A stretch of DNA of 45,017 bases. Source: JABDGC01 sp964466595 (GTDB lineage Bacteria; Pseudomonadota; Gammaproteobacteria; DSM-16500). Positions 33,308 through 41,340 of the stretch are shown here, piece by piece. A program made the translations under genes and the position numbers. The stretch covers positions 1-45,017 of the forward strand of contig CAYXNR010000013.1 in assembly GCA_964466595.1 (NCBI GenBank), read 5' to 3'. How positions within the stretch are numbered: position 1 is the first letter of the stretch; the number at the start of each line of letters is the position of its first letter. The notes under the pieces were generated by a model. That model was not told the DNA's origin, did not search any database, and saw nothing but the letters and a program-made list of their open reading frames with translations.

Positions 33308-34495
33308 TTAAGCAATTTCTAAATCTTGGGGATAGGCGCTTTTCTTGCTAGCAAACTGAAGCTTATCCACTAATTGCGCAAAGGCGCCATTTCCTAAAAC
33401 ATTGGCGCAGGTAATCACCGGGTCAAATAAAATATAAATGGCTGTGATTAGGGATAGCATGTCGGCATTAAAGCCGAGATAGGTTTCAAGAATCGGTAAC
33501 ATGACAATAATGCCGCCGCCGGGAATGGCTGCTACTGAAAATTTAGCTAAGACAAAATAACAAACAAAAATGAGATAGCTAAGAAGAGAGGGCTCGGCAA
33601 AGCCAAAACTTTTCATCACCGCATAGGCAAAAATAGGAATGGCAAAACAATCACCGATTAAATGAACATTGACGGAAGCTGGAATCACACAGCGCGCTAA
33701 ATCTTTATTTTTTGCATTGGCTTCTGCCCCTAGAATAGTAAGCGGCATGACAGCTGCACTCGACATGGTACTAAAACCAGCAAGAGCAGCAGGAAGCAGA
33801 TTTTTAATACTCGCCCAAGCTCGTTTTAAAATAAAATGATTGAGTAAGAAATACCCGAAAAAAATATAGCTAAACTGTCCAAGCGCTACAACTAAAAAAA
33901 TGAAGGCATAATCTTTTATAATTGTCTGCATGACCCCATCGTATTGAAGCTTCATCACAAAGCCGGCTACAAAAAGAGGGATAAAAAAGCTAAAGCTTTT
34001 GAGTAAGTAGGCAACCAGTCCTTCAAGATGAGCGGCTAGTCTTTGTGCAAAGGTAGTTTTAAATGAGCCGAGAATAATACCGAGACTCAAGCCTAAAAAC
34101 ATTGCTAGATTATTAGGCAGCCATTTCGGAAACTGCCATGACCAAGCAGGACTGAAGCCTGCTACTTCTTTCGGTGCAATCAGGGCAAGATCAAAATGAT
34201 AAATCCACGAGCCAATATAATGGCTGAGAAAGGTAGAATTAAAATTCGAGCAACAAATTAATACCAGCAAATAGGCAATGATAAGAGAGGCACGATGGGC
34301 CAGACCCACTGCAGCCTTAAATAATAAAGAGAAGATAATAAAAGGTAGGATAAAAATAATGCCGGATTTAATAGTTAAGCTAAGAGCATACATGACTTGC
34401 TGAACACCAACAGGTATATAGGGATTAATTAGCAAAATAACACTAATGAGAGTGATTAAAACAAAGGGCATTTTGTGCAGCATCGATGAAAGCAC
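33308..34495 (-). CDS. Dicarboxylate/amino acid:cation symporter (DAACS family)
   Basis: A 395-residue membrane protein with about eight hydrophobic helices and the two re-entrant loops of the GltP/glutamate-transporter family: FSTMSSAAVMPLTI (serine-rich hairpin), VIPASVNVHLIGDC and DPVITCANVLGNGAFAQ (counterpart of the NMTGN-type substrate/cation motif). The likely substrate is a C4-dicarboxylate or acidic/neutral amino acid. It is flanked by accessory genes on both sides and ends 38 bp from the stop of the tandem HPRT-fold gene. Confidence 0.9.
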   Translation of the reverse strand: MLSSMLHKMPFVLITLISVILLINPYIPVGVQQVMYALSLTIKSGIIFILPFIIFSLLFKAAVGLAHRASLIIAYLLVLICCSNFNSTFLSHYIGSWIYHFDLALIAPKEVAGFSPAWSWQFPKWLPNNLAMFLGLSLGIILGSFKTTFAQRLAAHLEGLVAYLLKSFSFFIPLFVAGFVMKLQYDGVMQTIIKDYAFIFLVVALGQFSYIFFGYFLLNHFILKRAWASIKNLLPAALAGFSTMSSAAVMPLTILGAEANAKNKDLARCVIPASVNVHLIGDCFAIPIFAYAVMKSFGFAEPSLLSYLIFVCYFVLAKFSVAAIPGGGIIVMLPILETYLGFNADMLSLITAIYILFDPVITCANVLGNGAFAQLVDKLQFASKKSAYPQDLEIA

Positions 34496-34552
34496 CTCAC
34501 TTAGCTAGGAAAGGCATTATACCCGGGTATAAAAATTTAACAATTATCCTTA

Positions 34553-35947
34553 CTAAGGATTTTTGTATTGCTGGTGATAAAGTACAGCTGCGGTTGTGGC
34601 AATCAAACCGACACCGAACAAACGAGACCAGTTCAGCGAAGAAGGCTTATCCGCATATCCAAGACCACGAACAGGCCTGGCTTCGAGCTCTAAGGCTTCC
34701 TGCTTTTGTCTAGAGGAGAAAAATTCAAAGGTTTGTCCATGACTAAATAAACGCTCTTCTTCCCTAGGCCATTTTGATAGCACGGAAATATTTCGGGCCG
34801 TACCTAAAGGAGCATAAATTTTGGTGATAACAAGCGGATTATTATCGGCAAACTGAGTTAATATTTGCGTACTGCTGCTATAAAACCCCTGTATGTTTTG
34901 CGAACTAAGCTGATGCTTTTGTAGATCAGCTCGAATCGTATCGACATATTTGCTGAAAGGACCCTTCAGGCCCTCTACTCGATATAAAATTTCAATTGGG
35001 TGGTTAAAAGCCTCGGCCATTTGAATACTGAGTTGAGCTAAAAGACGGGCTTTGAAGGGTTGAAGAGAAAATTCTTCATGAAAATCAGCTGGATTTAATT
35101 CTGCTATGAGCAGATCAATTTCTGCTTGGGTAAATTTTGTTAGATCTTGTTCATTTTCTTGTAGTAAAGCCGCATGTAGAAAATTCTCTACACTAAAAGA
35201 AGGCAGTAAAGGATCGATTATTTTTCCATCTACTACAAAAACAAGGTTTTTTTGATCTTTTCGGCCAACTAAAACAGCAGCTTGACCCTCTATGGTGGCT
35301 AGATCCATCGCTAAAATATCCAAAGATGGGGTCAAGAAAAGTGATAAAGAATTTTGGATGGGTTTAGTTAAGGCGCTAATTGCAATAGCAGAATGAACGA
35401 TAATTTCAAAAATCAGCTGATTGAGGTCTAAGACATCTAGCGTGACAAATTGACTGAGAGCATCTTTAAATTCATCCGAACTGCCTTGCGGAAGTGGCCA
35501 GATAAACCGTGCTTTACCATGGGAACGTAAAAATAGATTCACTAGCTGATAAAATTCACAGGTCAGATTGCGAATAGCGCTGCACTCTTCCAAACGAAGC
35601 TTCGGATAACACTGTTTAATACGGTTAAAATTGACTAAGCTTCCATCATCATTCACTTTGTTTAACTGAATATGGCGATATTTCGTCGACTCGCAGCTGA
35701 GAAAATAGTTGTAGTATGAGCGGTCGAGCCTATCGAACTCCAATTGATCCCACTGAACGCCTGCTTCTAAGAGCGCTGTCAGCGGATAGCGGTAGTTATT
35801 TAGATAAATAACTAAGTTATCTTCCTCATAGGCTACTCTCATTTGCTTTTGTTTGTAAAAACCACGCAACATTTTTTTCACAATTTTTTGAAAATGAAGG
35901 GTCGCTTCATTTTGCAAACGTGGCCCATGAATTAAAGCTTTTGGCAT
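34553..35947 (-). CDS. Candidate mono-ADP-ribosyltransferase (R-S-ExE class) with C-terminal membrane anchor
   Basis: A 464-residue protein. The last third carries the arginine-type ART triad in order: Arg323 in LYRVEG, the Ser-rich strand FYSSSTQ (Ser357-Thr360), then NISVLSKWPREEERLF with Glu396-x-Glu398. The spacing from Ser to Glu is about 38 residues, usual for R-S-E toxins, and the WPREEERLF...TFEF context is close to the FPxEEExLIP motif of animal and bacterial Arg-ARTs. The first 300 residues are mixed alpha/beta with no recognised fold. A single hydrophobic helix (about 443-458) ends the protein. No signal peptide, so type IV secretion is a reasonable guess. A PmrA-like repeat lies 53 bp upstream. 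Target unknown. Confidence 0.7.
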   Translation of the reverse strand: MPKALIHGPRLQNEATLHFQKIVKKMLRGFYKQKQMRVAYEEDNLVIYLNNYRYPLTALLEAGVQWDQLEFDRLDRSYYNYFLSCESTKYRHIQLNKVNDDGSLVNFNRIKQCYPKLRLEECSAIRNLTCEFYQLVNLFLRSHGKARFIWPLPQGSSDEFKDALSQFVTLDVLDLNQLIFEIIVHSAIAISALTKPIQNSLSLFLTPSLDILAMDLATIEGQAAVLVGRKDQKNLVFVVDGKIIDPLLPSFSVENFLHAALLQENEQDLTKFTQAEIDLLIAELNPADFHEEFSLQPFKARLLAQLSIQMAEAFNHPIEILYRVEGLKGPFSKYVDTIRADLQKHQLSSQNIQGFYSSSTQILTQFADNNPLVITKIYAPLGTARNISVLSKWPREEERLFSHGQTFEFFSSRQKQEALELEARPVRGLGYADKPSSLNWSRLFGVGLIATTAAVLYHQQYKNP

Positions 35948-35987
35948 AAATTACCCATAATTTAAATATTGATTGCTTTATGGGCAT

Positions 35988-36020
35988 ATTTTAAGCTAAA
36001 AGAATTAAGATAGCATTAAT
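35988..36020 (-). promoter_or_regulatory. PmrA-like tandem repeat with -10 box upstream of the ART gene
   Basis: On the minus strand 36001-36020 reads ATTAATGCTATCTTAATTCT: two exact TTAAT half-sites 11 bp apart, each followed by two bases and T, with C before the second. A TAAAAT -10-like box (35988-35993) follows after 7 bp. The layout matches the repeat at 13781-13800 in front of the PPxY gene. Control by PmrA is inferred. Confidence 0.5.
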
Positions 36021-36071
36021 TGACTTGGCTTTTTTTAAAATTTCTATAAAGTCAATGGGTTATCATATGCG

Positions 36072-36203
36072 TGTCAGTATTTGGTTAACCCCTTACTCTG
36101 TCATGCCAGCACGCTTTTAGCTGGTCCAGGCTTTTAAATGCCCTGGATTCCGGCTTAAAGCATGCCGGAATGACAACTTCTCCAGATTAACCGAATACTT
36201 ACA
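36072..36203. mobile_element. Second MITE-like palindromic element, 132 bp
   Basis: The left end TGTCAGTATTTGGTTAACC and the reverse complement of the right end TGTAAGTATTCGGTTAATC match at 16 of 19 positions. Inside are GTCATGCCAGCACG... and the perfect inverted pair ATTCCGGC / GCCGGAAT around CTTAAAGCAT, a common dispersed palindrome. No target duplication is evident. It separates the ART gene and its promoter from the end of the HD hydrolase gene. Confidence 0.5.
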
Positions 36204-36227
36204 ACTGTGCGTTCAGAGTGATTGTAC

Positions 36228-37397
36228 TTAAGGTGAGCAACTTAATTTAGCGTGCTGAGGAGAAATTTCCTTGGCTATGTATTCAGTATTTCTTTTACTA
36301 TAAAGGTAATTAACTGTAGTGGCACCTGCAAAGAATCCGACACCTACAAGGCAAGCTGTTAGCAAGGGGCCACCAGCAGCACTGATCAATACTCCTAGTA
36401 AAGCACCTATAGCGCCATAGAGAATTGCTCTACAGCAAGAGGGTGTATAGACTAAATTTTTATCGAGTTCATCGAGCGCCTGAAGTCCTGCAAGATATTC
36501 TTGCGTTTCACTTGTATTTTCATTTGCTTTCTCTTCTACATCATCCTTATCAGTCAGTTCAACTTCATTTTCTTGCGCATTATACTTAGCATACCAGTCT
36601 TTAAATGTATTATCGTGTCCTTTTTTAACGCATTTTTCAGATTCCAGTTCTCCATCTACTCTTCTTCCCGGACTAATCTCTATGATCAAGTTAAGCTCAT
36701 TTGATCTGCTTTCTGAGAAGGTTTTTTTAGCTATTTCTTTAACAAGCTTTATAAGATCAGCAATCAAAGCTTCAGTTATCGTAAAAGGTTTTTTTATAAT
36801 AAGCGGAAGGAATTTAAAATGAAAAGTAGATCTATCTCGAACAATTTCTATAGTATCAGCCATGTTAATAAGCTGTCTCAGATAATCCAATTCGTGGAAC
36901 TCAGGACAGAGCTCGTTTATTTTTTTATTAAAATCTTCTTCATTTTTAATAACACATTGAGCTAAAATTTCTGCTAGCTTAGCATTTATATTTTTCCCTA
37001 GTAAATATGCTTTTAGCTCAGCAGCACTAGCTTCCTCCCATTCATCCTTGCCATCAGCTTGACGTGCACAATCATGAAACAAAGCAGTGATTTGCACCAA
37101 TTTGATCAATCCCTTGACTGTTAAATTAAAATACTTCGCTACCTTAGCTAAAGCCCTGGTATAAGCTTTTTGCCCATGCTTCCTATAAAGCTCATCTAAG
37201 CGTGGGATTAACTCCATACAAGAACCGGCATGGAGGATACCGTGCAAAACTCTATTACTCGCTCGAAGCCGTTCTGGGGCTACCCTTCTGCCAAAAGGAT
37301 GGCCATAATAATTCTCATAAGCATATTTAACAGCGTCATTTAAGCTAATAAAGGGCTGTTCTTCTAGCATAGGTTTGACAAAGTTTGAATGACTCAT
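36228..37397 (-). CDS. HD-type phosphohydrolase resembling the SidE phosphodiesterase domain, with C-terminal membrane hairpin
   Basis: A 389-residue protein. Residues about 15-240 form a helical HD-like domain: NRVLHGILHAGS (His52, His56), QITALFHDCARQADGKDEWE (His108-Asp109, Arg112) and LINMADTIEIVRDRS (Asp181), giving the H...HD...D metal pattern. The HG-x2-HA and LFHD-x-AR-x-(D/E)G-x-D-x-W arrangement recalls the phosphodiesterase domain of Legionella SidE/Dup proteins, itself related to HD-GYP folds; this is pattern memory. An acidic linker (275-312) leads to two hydrophobic helices (about 323-342 and 345-365). No signal peptide. The downstream same-strand neighbour is the ART candidate. 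Alternatives are another HD nucleotidase or a cyclic-nucleotide phosphodiesterase. Confidence 0.65.
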   Translation of the reverse strand: MSHSNFVKPMLEEQPFISLNDAVKYAYENYYGHPFGRRVAPERLRASNRVLHGILHAGSCMELIPRLDELYRKHGQKAYTRALAKVAKYFNLTVKGLIKLVQITALFHDCARQADGKDEWEEASAAELKAYLLGKNINAKLAEILAQCVIKNEEDFNKKINELCPEFHELDYLRQLINMADTIEIVRDRSTFHFKFLPLIIKKPFTITEALIADLIKLVKEIAKKTFSESRSNELNLIIEISPGRRVDGELESEKCVKKGHDNTFKDWYAKYNAQENEVELTDKDDVEEKANENTSETQEYLAGLQALDELDKNLVYTPSCCRAILYGAIGALLGVLISAAGGPLLTACLVGVGFFAGATTVNYLYSKRNTEYIAKEISPQHAKLSCSP

Positions 37398-37571
37398 GGT
37401 CTACTCAAATAATATAGATTTTAGATATAGTTTAATATAAAACTGAGCAAAAATTATTAAGCTAAGATGAAGTAAATATCCTTGCTTCGCAGCATTCAAA
37501 ACCTTGGCCAACATATAGCGCCGAAAAGAAAATAAAAGTGAATCTCTCACCTTTTCTGGTTATAATTAACT

Positions 37572-38867
37572 ATGCTACAGGCTTCCTTACTCAGATTGAT
37601 TTTCCTCACCGCACTCGGATCTTGCTTAGAGCTTTTTGATTTTATTTCTTTTATTTTTTTATCTCCAATACTCGCCAAAGTATTTTTTCCGCTGCAAACT
37701 GGCTCTCAAGGCCTGCTTTATACCTTTATTATTTTCTTCGCAGGCTATTTCTTTAGACCCATCGGTGGCTTGATTCTGGCTCATTTTGGAGATCGCTATG
37801 GTCGAAAAAATATTTTTATTCTGACACTTGTACTCATGTCCTTCCCCTCTTTAATCATTGCTTGCTTACCTAGTCCACAAAAACTAGGATGGGTAGCTGT
37901 ATTCATCTTAGCCCTCATGCGCATAGCTCAAGGTATTTCCTTGGGTGGGGAAGTAGCAGGTTCTATTACTTATGTGGTTGAATTTGTCTCTTCAAAATGG
38001 CAAACCCTTGCTTGCAGTGTTATTTCTTCTGCAGCCAATATTGGCGTGATCTTGGCAGCTCTTTTTATCGCAGCACTCAATCAAAACCTCAGTCTCCTCG
38101 ATATGCAAGACTTCGGATGGCGACTCCCTTTTTTAATAGGCGCTCTTCTTGGCTTATTGGCTTTTTATTTAAGAAAAAATTTTATAGAAACACCCGTTTT
38201 CTTAGAAATCAAGAAAAGGCGACAATTAGCTAAGTTGCCTGTTCTTGTGGTTCTTAAAGATCATCTGCTTTCTGTATTATTTGGCTCCTCGCTCACTTTA
38301 ATTGTAGCTAATGCTACCTCTACCTTTCATTTGTTTTTTCCAACCTATCTCCGTCATTATTTACACTATGAAACGCAGCAAGTATTTTTTATTAGTTCAG
38401 CTGGTATTAGTATTTTAGCCTTCACCTCGCCTCTTTTTGCTTTAGTTTCAAACTATATTGGTCGGAATAAACAGGCCTTAATCGGTAGCTTTGCTTTGTT
38501 TCTAACAACCCTAATGGGCATCTATTATTTTAAACTGGAAAAGCTTGGCGAAATTTACTTATTGATTATTCTTATTTCCTTAACCATCGCTGCAATTAAT
38601 TCCGTCATGATGGCCATCTTAGCGGAGCTCTTTCATCCTGCTATCCGCTTTAGTGGTGTAGCGCTTACCTATAATGCCGGCTGCTTATTGGGAGCTGGTC
38701 TCACGCCGGCCTTAAATACTTACTTAATTGGAACAACGGGTTATCTTAACACTCCCTTTGTGCTCGTTGCAGGCTGCGCACTACTGACTAGTCTCGTTAT
38801 TTTAGGGTTTTCCAAGGCTGCGATGAAAACACAGTCACCCTCCGCTATTTCTTATCAGACTCCTTAG
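37572..38867 (+). CDS. MFS transporter of the metabolite:H+ symporter (MHS) type
   Basis: A 431-residue membrane protein with about 12 helices. It has the MFS loop GDRYGRKN between helices 2 and 3 and the MHS-type start LGSCLELFDFISFIFLSPIL, plus RIAQGISLGGEVAGSITYVVE. ProP, KgtP and the Rickettsia/Legionella proline/betaine transporters are family relatives, so an osmolyte or organic acid is a possible substrate. TATAAT lies only 5 bp before the ATG and no ribosome binding site is visible, so the transcript may be leaderless. Confidence 0.9.
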   Translation: MLQASLLRLIFLTALGSCLELFDFISFIFLSPILAKVFFPLQTGSQGLLYTFIIFFAGYFFRPIGGLILAHFGDRYGRKNIFILTLVLMSFPSLIIACLPSPQKLGWVAVFILALMRIAQGISLGGEVAGSITYVVEFVSSKWQTLACSVISSAANIGVILAALFIAALNQNLSLLDMQDFGWRLPFLIGALLGLLAFYLRKNFIETPVFLEIKKRRQLAKLPVLVVLKDHLLSVLFGSSLTLIVANATSTFHLFFPTYLRHYLHYETQQVFFISSAGISILAFTSPLFALVSNYIGRNKQALIGSFALFLTTLMGIYYFKLEKLGEIYLLIILISLTIAAINSVMMAILAELFHPAIRFSGVALTYNAGCLLGAGLTPALNTYLIGTTGYLNTPFVLVAGCALLTSLVILGFSKAAMKTQSPSAISYQTP

Positions 38868-38955
38868 GAACCGCTCCTTGCTTAACTACCTCTAGAAATT
38901 GACTGATAAAATAGACTATAATAATCACAAATAACTAATTTGACACAATTCAGCT

Positions 38956-39606
38956 ATGCGCTATCTTTCTCTTATTTTTTTATTTCTTCTATTCACAACG
39001 AAAACAATTTTTGCTTTTTCCTGTGAAACACCAAGACCCCTTATTCAAAAACCGATTCTTTTTAACGAAACTCGAATTCAATTAACTAAGGACTACTTAT
39101 CAAAACACTATGGTTTAACAAGCTCAGACATCCGCATTCAACCGAAAATGATTGTTTTACACTGGACGGCTATTGGAACACTGGCTGAAAGCTTTAACAC
39201 CTTTTATTCTCCCTTCTTAGCAAACAGACCCGAATTACCCGATCGACTCAATGTATCGGCTCACTTCTTAGTAGATCGAGACGGGACGATTTATCAATTG
39301 ATGCCAGATAATTGGATGGCTCGGCATGTGATTGGCCTGAATTATTTTGCAATTGGAATAGAAAATGTAGGCGGCGTAAACGCTGTACCTGATTTAACAG
39401 AACAGCAAGCTGAATCAAATGCTTATTTAGTTTGCTATTTAAAGAAAAAATATCCCGGCATTCAATATCTCATCGGCCATATGGAATATCTTCAATATCA
39501 AACTAGCCCACTCTGGCTGGAAAAAGATCCCTCCTATAAAACGACTAAAACCGATCCAGGTGAAGATTTTATGAGAAAAGTAAAAGCGCTTTTAAAGGGA
39601 AGTTAA
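38956..39606 (+). CDS. Secreted N-acetylmuramoyl-L-alanine amidase (Amidase_2)
   Basis: A 216-residue exported protein. The signal peptide ends near TIFAFS. The amidase domain shows VLHWTA (first Zn-binding His), SAHFLVDRDGTIYQL, AIGIENVGG, GHMEYL (second His candidate) and KTDPGEDF (Zn-binding Asp), the AmpD/T7-lysozyme fold. It would cut the lactyl-alanine bond of peptidoglycan in the periplasm, for recycling, separation or competition. It is followed 55 bp later by the flavin monooxygenase gene. Confidence 0.88.
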   Translation: MRYLSLIFLFLLFTTKTIFAFSCETPRPLIQKPILFNETRIQLTKDYLSKHYGLTSSDIRIQPKMIVLHWTAIGTLAESFNTFYSPFLANRPELPDRLNVSAHFLVDRDGTIYQLMPDNWMARHVIGLNYFAIGIENVGGVNAVPDLTEQQAESNAYLVCYLKKKYPGIQYLIGHMEYLQYQTSPLWLEKDPSYKTTKTDPGEDFMRKVKALLKGS

Positions 39607-39661
39607 GCCTAATTTCGGTTAGTATCTAAAAAATACCTTAAAAAATAACTTAAGAAATAAT

Positions 39662-40846
39662 ATGCATAATAAAATGTCTAGCTCTCAAGATCTTAAAATT
39701 CTCGTCATCGGTGCCGGCATTGCCGGTCCTGCCCTTTGTTATTGGCTAAAACGCTTTGGTTTCTCGCCTGTTTTAATCGAAAAATCAGCCGCCATCCGCA
39801 AAGGAGGACAGGCGCTCGATGTCCGTGGAGTAGCAATGCAGCTTGCCAGAAAAATGGGAATTGATGAGCAAATCAGAGAGCGACGCACACGAATAAGCCA
39901 CGGCCGTTTTGTCGACAGAAGTGGGAAGCTACTCCATGAAGAACAGGGTGAAAAATTTGGTTTCAGACAAGATGATGAGCTTGAAATTCTCCGTGGTGAT
40001 TTAGTTGAAATTCTCATGAAAACTATTGCTGAGCTACCCTGCTATTTTAATCAAGCTCTTTCTCGCATCAAGCAGAATGAGGATAGCCTTACTCTCCATT
40101 TTAAAGACGGCAGAATTGAAAATTATGACCTCGTGTTTGCTGCAGATGGCATTCATTCTTCTGTAAGACAGCTGGTCTTTGATGAAAATGAATATCAATT
40201 AATCAACCTTGGCTCCTATATCAGCACTTTTACCCTTCCTAATTATCTTCATTTAAATCATATGGAAATAATCTGCGAAGCTAATCATAAATTGTTATCT
40301 ATCAATAGCGATAATCAAGCAGATCTTGCGAGAGCTGGTTTTATGTTCCGCTCTCAGCATAGCCTGAAAGATATCCGGGATGAAAATGAACAAAAACAAT
40401 TCCTCTGTGATACTTTTCGAGATTTTGGCTGGGAAACCGAAGCTATTTTAGCTTACTTGTCAGAAAGCAAAGATTTTTATTTTGATACCATTACACAAAT
40501 CAAAATGGATAGTTGGAGCAAAGGACGAGTGGCGCTGGTTGGTGACGCTGCTTATTGTCCTTCTCCCTTATCTGGTCAAGGTAATAATCTAGCCTTAGTA
40601 GGCGCCTATATCCTCGCCGGAGAACTAAAAGCAGCTCAGGGAAATTATAGCCAAGCCTTTGCTCGTTATCATGACTTACTCCGTCCTTTTGTTCTCGCCA
40701 ATCAACAATTTGGCGCTTGGGTAAGCGAATCCTTTCTCACAGAAAATGAAATCACTAAAGAAATTGCAGAAGAGCGCTCAAACAACATTTTGACTACCAT
40801 GAAATCGGTTGCGAATGCGATTGTTTTACCTGAGTATGAGACTTAA
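39662..40846 (+). CDS. FAD-dependent monooxygenase (PHBH/TetX-like)
   Basis: A 394-residue group A flavoprotein hydroxylase. It has the dinucleotide motif VIGAGIAGPAL, the DG segment FAADGIHSSVRQ, and the second FAD motif GRVALVGDAAYCPSPLSGQG followed by NNLALVGAYILA. Overall it resembles TetX and other small-molecule monooxygenases. The substrate is unknown; drug or secondary-metabolite modification is possible. Start could be 39662 or the ATG at 39674; neither has a strong ribosome site. Confidence 0.88.
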   Translation: MHNKMSSSQDLKILVIGAGIAGPALCYWLKRFGFSPVLIEKSAAIRKGGQALDVRGVAMQLARKMGIDEQIRERRTRISHGRFVDRSGKLLHEEQGEKFGFRQDDELEILRGDLVEILMKTIAELPCYFNQALSRIKQNEDSLTLHFKDGRIENYDLVFAADGIHSSVRQLVFDENEYQLINLGSYISTFTLPNYLHLNHMEIICEANHKLLSINSDNQADLARAGFMFRSQHSLKDIRDENEQKQFLCDTFRDFGWETEAILAYLSESKDFYFDTITQIKMDSWSKGRVALVGDAAYCPSPLSGQGNNLALVGAYILAGELKAAQGNYSQAFARYHDLLRPFVLANQQFGAWVSESFLTENEITKEIAEERSNNILTTMKSVANAIVLPEYET

Positions 40847-40920
40847 GCGTTTCGACTTCTTTTTTTTTATTAGCTAGGCTAAGAACCTAAGTCATTACTA
40901 CTCTTTGAAGAGACAACTCC

Positions 40921-41085
40921 ATGACACGCACCGCGAAAATTTTTGAAACCATGAGCACACATTTTTCGCTATGGGAACAAAAAATTCAGAAAAGTTTTCT
41001 CAGTAATGCGCTTAAAGAACAATTTTGCGCCCCTAAAAGAAAACGTATCTCTGCAGCCTACAGCTTCTTCTTCAAATCGCGATAA
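40921..41085 (+). pseudogene. Probable 5' remnant of an unknown gene
   Basis: A 54-codon frame starting with ATG (GAAGAGAC upstream) encodes MTRTAKIFETMSTHFSLWEQ and about 25 more plausible residues (KIQKSFLSNALKEQFCAP), then runs into the antisense end of the RelE-like gene. The junction suggests a gene whose 3' part was lost when the toxin-antitoxin pair arrived. It could be a small real gene; I recognise no family. Confidence 0.3.
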
Positions 41086-41339
41086 AAATTTTCATGCACC
41101 CCTAGAGCAAGTAATAATCTTTCTTTTGGATACCATTCATATCCTAATAAAAACTCCTTCGTATGAAATTTAAATTTATGAACGAAGATTCCTGCAAGAT
41201 CACCTTTCTTTTCTTCACCTATTTTTGGATTTTTAATAATCGCTTTAATAGCCTCATCCACTACTTTTTTCTCATTTGAATGCAATTTTTTATAGGCCTT
41301 TTTAAATCCAGGCATTTGCGTAATTATTATTTTCGACAC
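41058..41339 (-). CDS. RelE/ParE-superfamily toxin
   Basis: A 93-residue protein from the GTG at 41339, chosen because GAGG lies 6 nt upstream and the start is 1 nt after the antitoxin stop; a TTG 12 nt further up is possible. It has the RelE-fold pattern MPGFKKAYKKLHSNEKKVVDEA (helices), DLAGIFVHKFKFHTKEFLLGYEW (central strands) and LLALGVHENFYRDL (C-terminal). It would cleave mRNA on ribosomes or poison gyrase; the sequence does not decide which. Partner: ParD-like antitoxin upstream. Confidence 0.85.
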   Translation of the reverse strand: MSKIIITQMPGFKKAYKKLHSNEKKVVDEAIKAIIKNPKIGEEKKGDLAGIFVHKFKFHTKEFLLGYEWYPKERLLLALGVHENFYRDLKKKL

Positions 41340-41340
41340 G

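Noticed and set aside
37398..37490. PmrA-like repeat upstream of the HD hydrolase
   Set aside because: One good half-site (CTTAATAAT) exists but no partner at 11-bp spacing; other AT-rich matches are too weak.
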